Source: DATKCJ01 sp035513275 (GTDB lineage Bacteria > Verrucomicrobiota > Verrucomicrobiia > Opitutales > Opitutaceae). Taken from it: 22,341 nucleotides of DNA. Below are positions 14,100-20,973 of this stretch, one piece after another. The stretch spans positions 1 through 22,341 of the forward strand of contig DATKCJ010000055.1 in the NCBI GenBank assembly GCA_035513275.1, in the 5' to 3' direction. Under the pieces are notes generated by a model. The model saw only the letters and a list, made by a program, of their open reading frames with translations, did no database searches and was not told the DNA's origin. Every line of letters starts with the position of its first letter. Positions within the stretch are counted from its first letter, which is position 1. The translations under genes and the position numbers were made by a program.

Positions 14100-14277
14100 A
14101 GCTTGGTCGGTCGGGTCGGGAAGTCCGGGGTTTTGGGGCAACCAAGCGGTTGAAAAGTCAGGGCATCAACACGCTGTGCCGGCGTGGAGGTGCAAGTGCG
14201 CACGGAAGAGCGCGCGGCTGTTGTTGGAGAGTTTCAAAGTGTTCGGCGTTCAGGTGGGAGATTTCCGGGCAGTTGGA
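14100..14277 (-). other. 178-base gap between the transporter genes and the porin gene
   Basis: This is the longest unexplained break inside the cluster apart from the repeat array. On the minus strand a weak hairpin, GCGCGC with a 6-base loop and GTGCGC, lies at 14215-14198. It has no T run, so it is not a good terminator. A TTGATG sequence further down could be a -35 box but no matching -10 was found. It may hold an internal promoter or a processing site; nothing firmer is supported. Confidence 0.3.
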
Positions 14278-15129
14278 TCAGTCCGAGGTCGATCCGGCCG
14301 GGACCGGCTCGTCCGGTTCGGCTGCGACGGTCGGTGGTGTCGGCTTGGGATGGCGGTGTGCGTGCACCTCGAGAAACTCGATCAGACGAGCGCGCAGCTT
14401 GTAGTAATCAGGATGCTCGAGGACGGATTTTCGGTCGCGCGGATGCGGAAAATGCACGTCGACGATTTCGCCGACCTCGGCGGCCGGGCCGTCTGTCATG
14501 CAGACGATGCGGTCGGAGAGGAACAGAGCCTCGTCGACATCGTGCGTGACCATCATCGCGGTGATGCGATTCTTGCGCCACAGGTCGATGAGCACCTGCT
14601 GCAGTTCGAAGCGCGTGAGCGAGTCGAGCATGCCGAACGGCTCGTCGAGGAGGAGCATCTTGGGCTTGAGCGCAAACGCGCGTGCGATGCCGACGCGCTG
14701 GCGCATGCCCTGGCTCAACTCGCCGGGCCGCTTGTGCATCGCGTCTCCAAGGCCGACGATCGTGAGGTAATACTCCGCGATCTGGCGCCGTTCTGTAGCA
14801 CTTGCTGTGTAGAACACCTGGTTGATGCCGAGCATCACGTTGTCAAACGCAGTCAGCCACGGAAGCAACGACGGTGATTGAAACACTACTCCGCGATCGG
14901 GGCCGGCGCCCGTGATTTCCTTCTTTGCAAGGATGATGCCGCCCTCGGTGATCGGGTTGAGTCCCGCGACCATCATCAGCACCGTGCTCTTTCCGCAGCC
15001 GGAGTGCCCGATGATCGTGACGAACTCGCCCTCGCGCATCTTGAGATTGAAATTCTTCACGATCACCGCCGGCCCCTTCGGCGTCGGGTAGACCTTGGAG
15101 AGCTGCGAAATTTCGAGATAGGAACTCAT
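14278..15129 (-). CDS. nrtD: Nitrate ABC transporter ATPase (NrtD-like)
   Basis: The 283-residue ABC ATPase has Walker A GHSGCGKST (41-49), Q-loop VVFQSPSLLPWL, a signature LSQGMRQRV (Gln where LSGGM is usual), Walker B MLLLDEPFG and H-loop VTHDVDEA. The PSLLPWLT and AFDNV phrasing is typical of the nitrate/sulfonate/taurine ATPase family. It powers uptake through the NrtB-like permease and probably pairs with the other ATPase encoded 25 bases upstream. A 50-residue C-terminal tail rich in His, Pro and acidic residues is unusual but low in complexity. The ATG at 15129 is chosen because the conserved ABC N terminus starts there. Substrate is inferred from the cluster. Confidence 0.85.
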   Translation of the reverse strand: MSSYLEISQLSKVYPTPKGPAVIVKNFNLKMREGEFVTIIGHSGCGKSTVLMMVAGLNPITEGGIILAKKEITGAGPDRGVVFQSPSLLPWLTAFDNVMLGINQVFYTASATERRQIAEYYLTIVGLGDAMHKRPGELSQGMRQRVGIARAFALKPKMLLLDEPFGMLDSLTRFELQQVLIDLWRKNRITAMMVTHDVDEALFLSDRIVCMTDGPAAEVGEIVDVHFPHPRDRKSVLEHPDYYKLRARLIEFLEVHAHRHPKPTPPTVAAEPDEPVPAGSTSD

Positions 15130-15154
15130 CGGGATAGAGGTGTGCCGGCGCAGT

Positions 15155-16063
15155 TCATGATCGCACGGTCTCCAGCTTGATCTCGCTACGACGCACCGGT
15201 TGTTTGCGGCCACCGAGCCACACGCGTGCGGACGGATCCTCGGGTTCGATGTCGGGCAGCACGAGCGCGCGGCCGTTGCCGGTGGCTTTGCGCGGAGTCG
15301 CCTTCAGGAGGTAGTCGGTCACCTCGGCGCGGATCTGTTTGAAGTCGTAGTTGTCGTTCAGCTCCGCGCGGCGCCGCGGGCGAGAAAGCGTCACCGGTAT
15401 GCTCGGCCCGAGCGTGGCGCACGGGCCGGCGGTGAGCGGAATGACGCGGTCGGCCATGAGGATCGCTTCGTCGGGATCGTTGGTGATCATGACGACCGTC
15501 TTGCGATCCGCCTCCCAGATCTGAAGCGTCTCCTGCTGCATCTGCGCGCGCGTGAGCGCGTCGAGCGCGCCGAACGGCTCGTCCATGAGCAGAATTCGCG
15601 GGTTTATCGCCAGCGTGCGCGCGACGCTCACGCGCTGGCGCATGCCGCCGGAGAGCTCGCGCGGCTTCTTGTCGCGCGCGGGCGTGAGGTTGACCATCGC
15701 GATATATTTCTCGATGTGCTCGCGGCGCTTTTCCTTCGTCCACTCCGGAAACATCCGGTCGACGGCGAGCGCGATGTTTCCGAACACGCTGAGCCATGGA
15801 AGCAGCGAGTAGTTTTGGAAGATGATGCCGCGGTCGGGCCCTGGGCCGGTCACCGGCCGGTCGTCGAGCGTGACCGAACCGGTGTCGGACCTGACGAGCC
15901 CCGAGAGAAAGTTGATCAGCGTGCTCTTGCCCGCGCCGGAGTAACCGACGATGGCGACAAACTCGCCCTCCTTGATCGAGAGGTTGATGTCGACGAGCAC
16001 CTCCGTGCGGGTGCGGCCGGTCGCGTAGGTCTTCGATGCGTTCTTGATTTCGAGAAATGGCAT
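15155..16063 (-). CDS. Nitrate ABC transporter ATPase (NrtC-like, without fused sensor domain)
   Basis: The 302-residue protein has Walker A GYSGAGKST (40-48), Q-loop IIFQNYSLLPWLSV, signature LSGGMRQRVSVAR and Walker B ILLMDEPFGALD. The switch-loop histidine is Asn (MITNDPDEA), so this half-site may hydrolyse ATP poorly. A tail of about 70 residues follows the ATPase core. In cyanobacterial NrtC this position leads into an NrtA-like regulatory domain, which is missing here. Such a domain is instead encoded separately by the gene 12 bases upstream. Together with the NrtD-like subunit it probably forms an asymmetric ATPase pair. The cluster makes nitrate the likely substrate. Confidence 0.84.
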   Translation of the reverse strand: MPFLEIKNASKTYATGRTRTEVLVDINLSIKEGEFVAIVGYSGAGKSTLINFLSGLVRSDTGSVTLDDRPVTGPGPDRGIIFQNYSLLPWLSVFGNIALAVDRMFPEWTKEKRREHIEKYIAMVNLTPARDKKPRELSGGMRQRVSVARTLAINPRILLMDEPFGALDALTRAQMQQETLQIWEADRKTVVMITNDPDEAILMADRVIPLTAGPCATLGPSIPVTLSRPRRRAELNDNYDFKQIRAEVTDYLLKATPRKATGNGRALVLPDIEPEDPSARVWLGGRKQPVRRSEIKLETVRS

Positions 16064-16075
16064 GGCGCAGCGGAT

Positions 16076-17209
16076 TCAGCCCTGGAGGTGGACGCAGTCG
16101 AGGTTGCGCAGGTATTCGGCCGGCGATTCGGGATCGAAGACGGAGCCATCGAAGAACGTCTCGGGCCCGTCGATGGGCGCGGGGTCGTTGATGCCGAGTG
16201 CGTCGACGACCTCTTCGTAGAGATCCGTGCGCATCACGCTTGCGGCCACAGCGGAATAGTCGGGCTCGCCGAAGAGCAGACCCCAGCGGCGGAATTGCGT
16301 GAGAAACCAGGTTGCGTGGCTCTCGCGAGGGCGGTTCGAACTAGGACGCGAGAACGCCACCGACTGGGGCAGGTGCATCCGCCGGCCGTCACCATAGTCG
16401 ACGAAGCCCCCGAGCCGGTCGCGCACGTCAAATGGATCGCAGTCAAGATGCTCCGGCTGGGCGAGGAGTGCTGCGGCCTCGTCGTGGTTCGCGGGATCCT
16501 CGAGCCACTCGCCGGCGCGGTGCAGCGCCTTGAGGACAGAGATGACGGTTGCGGGATTGTCGCGCGCGTAATCCGCCGTGAACGCGCACACTTTTTCGGG
16601 ATGCCCGGGCCAGATTTCGCCAGATGTGATGGCGGTGTAGCCGAGTCCGGCAGACTGCGAGCGCGCATTCCACGGCTCGCCGACGCAAAATCCGTGCATC
16701 CGTCCGCCGCGCATGTTCTCGACCATCTGCGGCGGCGGCACGGTGATGAGCGCGACATCCTGCTCCGGATCGATTCCGCCGGCGGCGAGCCAGTAGCGGA
16801 GCAGCATCGCGTGCGTGCCGACGCGCAGTGTGTGACCGAAGACAAGCGGCCGGCCGGTGTCGCGGCATTCGATCGCGGCCGGGCGCAGGGCGCGGGCGTC
16901 ATCCGCGACGATGCCCTTGAACGAATCATTCAGGCTGATGCCCTGACCATTCCGGCTGAGGACCCACGGAATGACGAGAGGCGCCTGGTTGCCGCCGAGA
17001 AGGCCGCATGCGGCAGCGACCGGCATGCTAAAGAGCATGTGCGCGGCATGCGCGTCGCCGCGGCTGAGCGAGTCGCGCGAGGCGGTCCAACTGGTTTCGC
17101 GGCGCAGGGTCGAACGTATGCCCTGCTCGTGGAACAACTCGTGCGCGTGCGCCACGATGATCGGCGCCGCGTCGGTGAGAGGCAGGAAACTGAGGGTGAG
17201 GTCCGTCAT
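16076..17209 (-). CDS. Cytoplasmic NrtA/NasS-type nitrate-binding protein (no signal peptide)
   Basis: The 377-residue protein belongs to the CmpA/NrtA substrate-binding family. It has the FLPLTDAAPIIVAHAHE start, a binding-cleft segment AAHMLFSMPVAAA, the RYWLAAGGIDP motif and GFCVGEPWN. It begins directly with the first strand (MTDLTLSFLPLTD) and has no signal peptide or lipobox, so it should stay in the cytoplasm. Two known situations fit: NasS, the nitrate sensor that sequesters the ANTAR antiterminator NasT, or the regulatory domain normally fused to the C terminus of NrtC. Gene order here (sensor before ATPase) is the reverse of the NrtC domain order, which slightly favours a NasS-like role. 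No NasT gene is in the window. It starts 18 bases after nrtB. Confidence 0.82.
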   Translation of the reverse strand: MTDLTLSFLPLTDAAPIIVAHAHELFHEQGIRSTLRRETSWTASRDSLSRGDAHAAHMLFSMPVAAACGLLGGNQAPLVIPWVLSRNGQGISLNDSFKGIVADDARALRPAAIECRDTGRPLVFGHTLRVGTHAMLLRYWLAAGGIDPEQDVALITVPPPQMVENMRGGRMHGFCVGEPWNARSQSAGLGYTAITSGEIWPGHPEKVCAFTADYARDNPATVISVLKALHRAGEWLEDPANHDEAAALLAQPEHLDCDPFDVRDRLGGFVDYGDGRRMHLPQSVAFSRPSSNRPRESHATWFLTQFRRWGLLFGEPDYSAVAASVMRTDLYEEVVDALGINDPAPIDGPETFFDGSVFDPESPAEYLRNLDCVHLQG

Positions 17210-17227
17210 GGCAGGCGCAGTGCGGCT

Positions 17228-18193
17228 TCAGTGTGCGGCGGCGCCGAAACTGACGGCGCGCTGGAGCGAGAGCATGATCCGGTCGAGGGCGAACCCGATG
17301 AGCCCGATCGCGAAGACGGCGACCATGATCTGGGCGAGTGTCTGCGAACTGCCGTTCTGGAACATGTCCCAGACGAACTTTCCGAGGCCGGGATTTTGCG
17401 CGAGCATCTCGGCGGCGATGAGCACCATCCAGCCGACGCCGAGCGAGAGTCGCAGGCCGGTAAAGATGAGCGGCAGTGCGGCGGGAAGGATGATTTTCCA
17501 GACGCGAGCGAACCAGCCGAGGCGGAGCACGCGTGCGACGTTGAGATAATCCTGATCGATCGACGCCACGCCCATCGCGGTGTTTATGAGCGTCGGCCAC
17601 AGCGAACAGAGCGCCACGACGATTGCGGAACTGAGAAACGCCTTCTCGAAGAACGGCTCCGCGGGATTGTAGAGCGCGCTCACCAGGATCATCACGATCG
17701 GCAGCCACGCGAGAGGCGACACGGGCTTGAAGAGCTGGATGAAGGGATTCAGCGCCATGTTGAACGCCTTGCTCAGCCCGCAGACGATCCCGAGCGGCAC
17801 TGCGATCAGCGACGCGATGACGAAGCCGGTGAACACCGTCTTCAAGCTCGTGAGGATCTGGTCGAAGAACGTCGGCCGCCCCGCGTATCTGCGTTCGGTC
17901 CACTTTCCCTCCGGAGTTTTCGCGAGGAACGAGACCTTGCGCTCGGCCTGCCGGTCGTAGAACGCAACCTCCTTCGCGCGCTCGGCCTTGTGATCCTCCC
18001 ACAAGCGGCCGACTTCGGTCGCGACGGCGGTCGGGCCGGGCAGCGAACCGAAGCTCACCTGAATCTTGCTCGCGGCGGCGGACCAAAGGCCGAGGAATAT
18101 CAACATCGCGAGCGCGGGGATGCCGGCGTTGCGGAGGACGAGCCTGGTGATCTCGTCGAGGCGTTCGGTGCGGGCGTCGGTTGCGGTTTGCAC
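17228..18193 (-). CDS. nrtB: Nitrate ABC transporter permease (NrtB-like)
   Basis: The 321-residue inner-membrane permease has an N-terminal helix (ALAMLIFLGLWSA). A hydrophilic loop of about 50 residues, characteristic of NrtB/CmpB proteins, follows, then five more helices. The coupling (EAA) loop, with KIILPAALPLIFTGLRLSLG, contacts the ATPases. No in-frame ATG lies near the N terminus, so GTG 18193 is chosen. It lies 25 bases after the stop of the nrtA-like gene and leaves a short cytoplasmic tail before helix 1. It should move nitrate, possibly also nitrite, across the inner membrane after delivery by the exported binding protein. The start codon is the least certain point. Confidence 0.87.
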   Translation of the reverse strand: MQTATDARTERLDEITRLVLRNAGIPALAMLIFLGLWSAAASKIQVSFGSLPGPTAVATEVGRLWEDHKAERAKEVAFYDRQAERKVSFLAKTPEGKWTERRYAGRPTFFDQILTSLKTVFTGFVIASLIAVPLGIVCGLSKAFNMALNPFIQLFKPVSPLAWLPIVMILVSALYNPAEPFFEKAFLSSAIVVALCSLWPTLINTAMGVASIDQDYLNVARVLRLGWFARVWKIILPAALPLIFTGLRLSLGVGWMVLIAAEMLAQNPGLGKFVWDMFQNGSSQTLAQIMVAVFAIGLIGFALDRIMLSLQRAVSFGAAAH

Positions 18194-18218
18194 GGCGGGT
18201 GTCGGGTTGGAGTTGGGC

Positions 18219-19595
18219 TCAGTCCTTGAGGCCGATTGGGAATTTCCGGAGGTAGTCGTTTGGTGTGCGCCCGTCGTAGGCGATGCCGTCAATGAAATCG
18301 CCGGCGGGCGCCAGTGGCTTGTAGCCATCGGTCTCGGGCACATCGGCCGCGGTGATGGCGCCGTCGGCAATGAGCGCCTCGGCAGCCGCGCGGTAGATCG
18401 CGGGTTTGTAGACCTCGGCGGCGGTCTGCGCATACCACTCGTCGGTCCTGGCCTCGCCGATCTGGCCCCAACGGCGCATTTGCGTGAGATACCAAACGGC
18501 GTCGCTGTAGAACGGGTAGGTCGCGAAGTAGCGGAAGAAGACATTGAAGTCGGGCAGCGGTCGCTTGTCGCCGGGCTCGTATTCCCAAGTGCCGGTCATG
18601 CTGTTCGCGATGACGTTGTAGTCCGCGCCGACGTATTCGGGCCGCGAGAGGATCTCGCACGCCTTCACGCGGTTTTCCGGCGAGGCGTCGAGCCACTGGC
18701 CTGCACGGATGAGCGCCTTGACGACGGCGACGTGCGTCATCGGGTTCGCCTTATCCCACGCCGCGGTGACGCCGAATACCTTTTCGGGATTGTTCTTCCA
18801 TATCTCGAGATCGGTGATCGGCGCGATGCCGATGCCGCGAAGCACGGCTTGTTGGTTCCACGGCTCGCCGACGCAGTAGCCTTGGATGGTGCCCTGCGCG
18901 AGCGTCGCCGGCATTTGCGGCGGCGGCGTGACGGAGATGAGCACGTCCGCGTCCGAGGTGCCGGTCGTGTCGGAGGCAGTGTAGAAGCCGGGCTTGATGC
19001 CGCCGGCGGCGAGCCAGTAGCGCAGCTCGTAGTTGTGGGTCGAGACGGGAAACACCATGCCCATCTTCATCGGCGTGCCGGCGTTCTTAAGCCGGTCGAC
19101 GACGGGCTTGAGGTAGGAGGCCTTCAACGGAAACGGCGCGGGCTTGGTGTCGAGTTCCGGGCTGATCTCCTTCATCTGCTCCCAGATGTCGTTGGCGAGC
19201 GTGATGCCGTTGCCGTTGAGATCCATCGAGAACGCCGTGATGACGTGCGCCTTCGTGCCGAAGCCGATGGTTGCTGCGATCGGCTGGCCCGCGAGCATGT
19301 GGGCGCCGTCGAGCTCGCCGGTGATCACACGGTCGAGGAGGATCTTCCAGTTCGCCTGAGCCTCCAGAGTGACGTAGAGGCCCTCGTCCTCGAAGTAGCC
19401 GAGCTCCTTCGCGATGACGAGCGGTGCGCAGTCGGTGAGTTTTATGAAGCCGAACTTGAGATCGGGCTTCTCGACGTCCTCCTGCGCGGAGGCCGTGAAT
19501 GCACAGGCGCACAAGGCGCCCGTGACGATGATGAGTCGGCGGAGTCTAGCCGGGAGGAGATGCCCCGCCAAGGAGCAGTGTGTTGTTTTGCGCAT
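18219..19595 (-). CDS. nrtA: Exported nitrate-binding protein of the ABC transporter (NrtA-like)
   Basis: The 458-residue protein has a Sec signal peptide: a basic start (MRKTTHC...RLRR), a hydrophobic core (LIIVTGALCACAF) and a probable cut after TASA-Q. The mature part begins with KFGFIKLTDCAPLVIAKELG, the NrtA/CmpA signature. It then has GELDGAHMLAGQPIAA, RYWLAAGGIKPG and GYCVGEPWNQQ. It should bind nitrate in the periplasm and hand it to NrtB. It is the first gene of the cluster, so its upstream region probably controls all 14 genes. ATG 19595 is used because the signal peptide starts there; earlier in-frame codons encode unlikely leader sequence. There is no lipobox, so it is probably soluble. 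Bicarbonate (CmpA) is a less likely substrate. Confidence 0.9.
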   Translation of the reverse strand: MRKTTHCSLAGHLLPARLRRLIIVTGALCACAFTASAQEDVEKPDLKFGFIKLTDCAPLVIAKELGYFEDEGLYVTLEAQANWKILLDRVITGELDGAHMLAGQPIAATIGFGTKAHVITAFSMDLNGNGITLANDIWEQMKEISPELDTKPAPFPLKASYLKPVVDRLKNAGTPMKMGMVFPVSTHNYELRYWLAAGGIKPGFYTASDTTGTSDADVLISVTPPPQMPATLAQGTIQGYCVGEPWNQQAVLRGIGIAPITDLEIWKNNPEKVFGVTAAWDKANPMTHVAVVKALIRAGQWLDASPENRVKACEILSRPEYVGADYNVIANSMTGTWEYEPGDKRPLPDFNVFFRYFATYPFYSDAVWYLTQMRRWGQIGEARTDEWYAQTAAEVYKPAIYRAAAEALIADGAITAADVPETDGYKPLAPAGDFIDGIAYDGRTPNDYLRKFPIGLKD

Positions 19596-19620
19596 ATTCA
19601 GGTCGGATGCTGAATGCGCG

Positions 19621-19735
19621 AGAGGGGTGCTCGCCCATGGGTTGGCGGGGTAAACTCGAAACGGGCCGGGTGTGAATCCTGTGCCGGCCCTCGCTGTGCG
19701 ACGCCGTCGATCCGGTCGTGAGACCGGCACTCGGG
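19621..19735 (+). promoter_or_regulatory. Cobalamin-riboswitch-like element (opposite strand to the nitrate leader)
   Basis: Read on the plus strand, the region shows the order of conserved blocks of cobalamin aptamers. A GGTGC start (19626-19630) is followed by hairpin CTCGCC/GGCGGG (19630-19635 with 19644-19649) and GAAACGGG (19658-19665). Next come perfect P4 pairing GGGCC/GGCCC (19663-19667 with 19686-19690), loop GGTGTGAATCC (19669-19679) and CCTCGCTGTG (19689-19698). The 3' part has GTGAGACCGG, which resembles the GGAGACCTG block but also forms a simple tetraloop hairpin. The large peripheral stems are absent, as in short variants. No plus-strand gene of normal size follows, so its target is unclear. 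Assignment rests on motif reading only. Confidence 0.5.
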
Positions 19736-19828
19736 CGTTCGCCGGACACTTTCAAACTCATCAACCGACAGAACGACCGGTCTCGGGGTCTGATCCCCGC
19801 GCCATGTCGCCTGCTGGAGAGGTTTCGC

Positions 19829-19882
19829 ATGTGTTTGCGCAGAGTTGTTAACTCACGCGCGGCGGGAAAGAACGAATCATAA
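19829..19882 (+). CDS. Possible 17-residue small ORF after the riboswitch-like element
   Basis: The ATG at 19829 follows GGAGAGG (19816-19822) with a 6-base spacer, one of the best ribosome-binding sites in the window. It encodes MCLRRVVNSRAAGKNES before TAA. It is the first plausible translation start downstream of the riboswitch-like element on the same strand. The peptide is short and not recognised, and the reading could be chance, so this is a candidate only. It overlaps the presumed promoter of the nitrate cluster on the other strand. Confidence 0.2.
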   Translation: MCLRRVVNSRAAGKNES

Positions 19883-19944
19883 GAAACAATGGCAAGGATT
19901 AAGTGATTCAAAAATTGACGACACCCGAACGGCACGAGGTCGCA

Positions 19945-20922
19945 TCAGAAAGATCGCCTCGCGGTGAGCACCTGAAACTTCTGGCCCATCAACGTCGGGT
20001 GAATGAGTTGCTGCAACTGGAGCCGCATCGGGTCGGGTCCGCGCGGCGTGCCTGTCACGATCGCTTCAACCGCCTCGCCCGCGTGCCGGATGAAGAATGC
20101 TTCCTGCGATTCGATCGTCTCATCGCGGAATCCACGCCGCGCGATCGCCGCGATGATCTCATCCCAACACACATGGCATGTGAGATCCTGCTCGCCTGGA
20201 TCGGCGAGAAGGTCGTTGTGCTGGCGGTGGGCGCGGTAGGCTCGTGCGGTGCCCGCAGGCGAGTCCTCGGTGAGCTCGCGCCAGCTCCGACCGTAGTCGA
20301 ACGCGACAAACAGCCCGGTCCAAGGTTGCGCGGCGACCCTTCCTGCGAGCCGCGCCGCGGCGGGCGAGATGTCGAGCTCATAGGCTTCGCCCGGAGTGGT
20401 CGGCAGCCGCGCGATGAGCTCTGCAGTGTCCGAGCGGGGCTCTGGCATCTCAACGATCGTGAGCGCGTCATTCGCGAGTTGCACGCCGCGCTCGCGCCAT
20501 GCGCCAGCGCGAAACACGAGCCGCACGAACGGCTGCGCATCGAACAGCTCGTTTGAGAATACGATGCACGGCCCGTCGATCCGCAGCGGCTCACCGATCC
20601 GAATCGTGCGCACTTCGCGGAACGGGTGAGGGATTCCGTCGAGCACGCTCGCATGAGTCTCCGCGCCGATCTCGACAAACACGTGCTCCGCCGCCGCCGG
20701 CCCGACCAGATTCGCACACGCCGCCGCGACGAGTGTGCCGAACACTGGGTTCGACGACGCCGAAGTGTGGAAGTCCGTCCCCGGCAAGCGACCTACGCGC
20801 GGCCGGTCGCGCCGGTAGTAGCCGACTTGCGGGTGGTAGAGCGCGAGTTCGCAGAACCGATCGAAGGGCAGGGTGCCCCCGGTTCCTGCGGCCTGTGCAA
20901 ACACCTCGTGAAAGCTGGGCAT
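19945..20922 (-). CDS. SAM-dependent methyltransferase family protein (MidA/COG1565-like)
   Basis: The 325-residue protein resembles the MidA/NDUFAF7 family. It has an N-terminal F-x-x-F-C-E-L-ALYHP-x-xGYY segment, a DFHTSAS motif after it, an IVFSNELFDAQPF block and a VAFDYGRS-like segment. These are the family landmarks in the right order. NDUFAF7 methylates an arginine of a complex I subunit; the bacterial role is unclear. The glycine-rich SAM loop, normally E-x-G-x-G-x-G, reads VEIGAETHAS here, so it has fewer glycines than usual. It is transcribed divergently from the S41 protease gene with 51 bases between the starts. The ATG at 20922 matches the conserved family start. Confidence 0.78.
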   Translation of the reverse strand: MPSFHEVFAQAAGTGGTLPFDRFCELALYHPQVGYYRRDRPRVGRLPGTDFHTSASSNPVFGTLVAAACANLVGPAAAEHVFVEIGAETHASVLDGIPHPFREVRTIRIGEPLRIDGPCIVFSNELFDAQPFVRLVFRAGAWRERGVQLANDALTIVEMPEPRSDTAELIARLPTTPGEAYELDISPAAARLAGRVAAQPWTGLFVAFDYGRSWRELTEDSPAGTARAYRAHRQHNDLLADPGEQDLTCHVCWDEIIAAIARRGFRDETIESQEAFFIRHAGEAVEAIVTGTPRGPDPMRLQLQQLIHPTLMGQKFQVLTARRSF

Positions 20923-20973
20923 CGTTTTGTGGAGTCGGTTTACAATGGCCCGATTCTCCCCACAGTGTTCGCC

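Larger units (their letters stand above)
19596..19944 (-). promoter_or_regulatory. Structured leader/promoter region of the nitrate cluster
   Basis: This 349-base stretch has no confident gene. For minus-strand transcription a -10-like TATGAT lies at 19881-19876, but no matching -35 box sits 16-18 bases upstream. That would fit an activator-dependent promoter. It would give a leader RNA of roughly 270 bases with three hairpins: GAGTT/AACTC closed by GCGC arms (19860-19837), CGGGG-ATCAGA-CCCCG (19799-19784) and CCGGTC/GACCGG (19727-19712). The plus strand of the same DNA carries the cobalamin-riboswitch-like element. No sigma-54 site was seen. Confidence 0.4.

Noticed and set aside
15200..18229. 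Plus-strand open frame of about 1000 codons opposite the transporter genes
   Set aside because: The composition is His/Arg/Asp-rich with no recognisable fold, and it is the mirror of four well-supported genes. The same applies to the plus-strand frames at 18066-19613 and 5819-7897.
19784..19799. ANTAR (NasT/NasR) target hairpin in the nitrate leader
   Set aside because: On the minus strand it has a GC stem and a six-base loop, but the loop ATCAGA has A at position 1 and A, not G, at position 4. The neighbouring hairpin does not fit either.
20941..20946. Promoter of the S41 protease gene
   Set aside because: TACAAT is a fair -10 box, but no -35 box lies at 16-18 bases, so it was only mentioned and not called.
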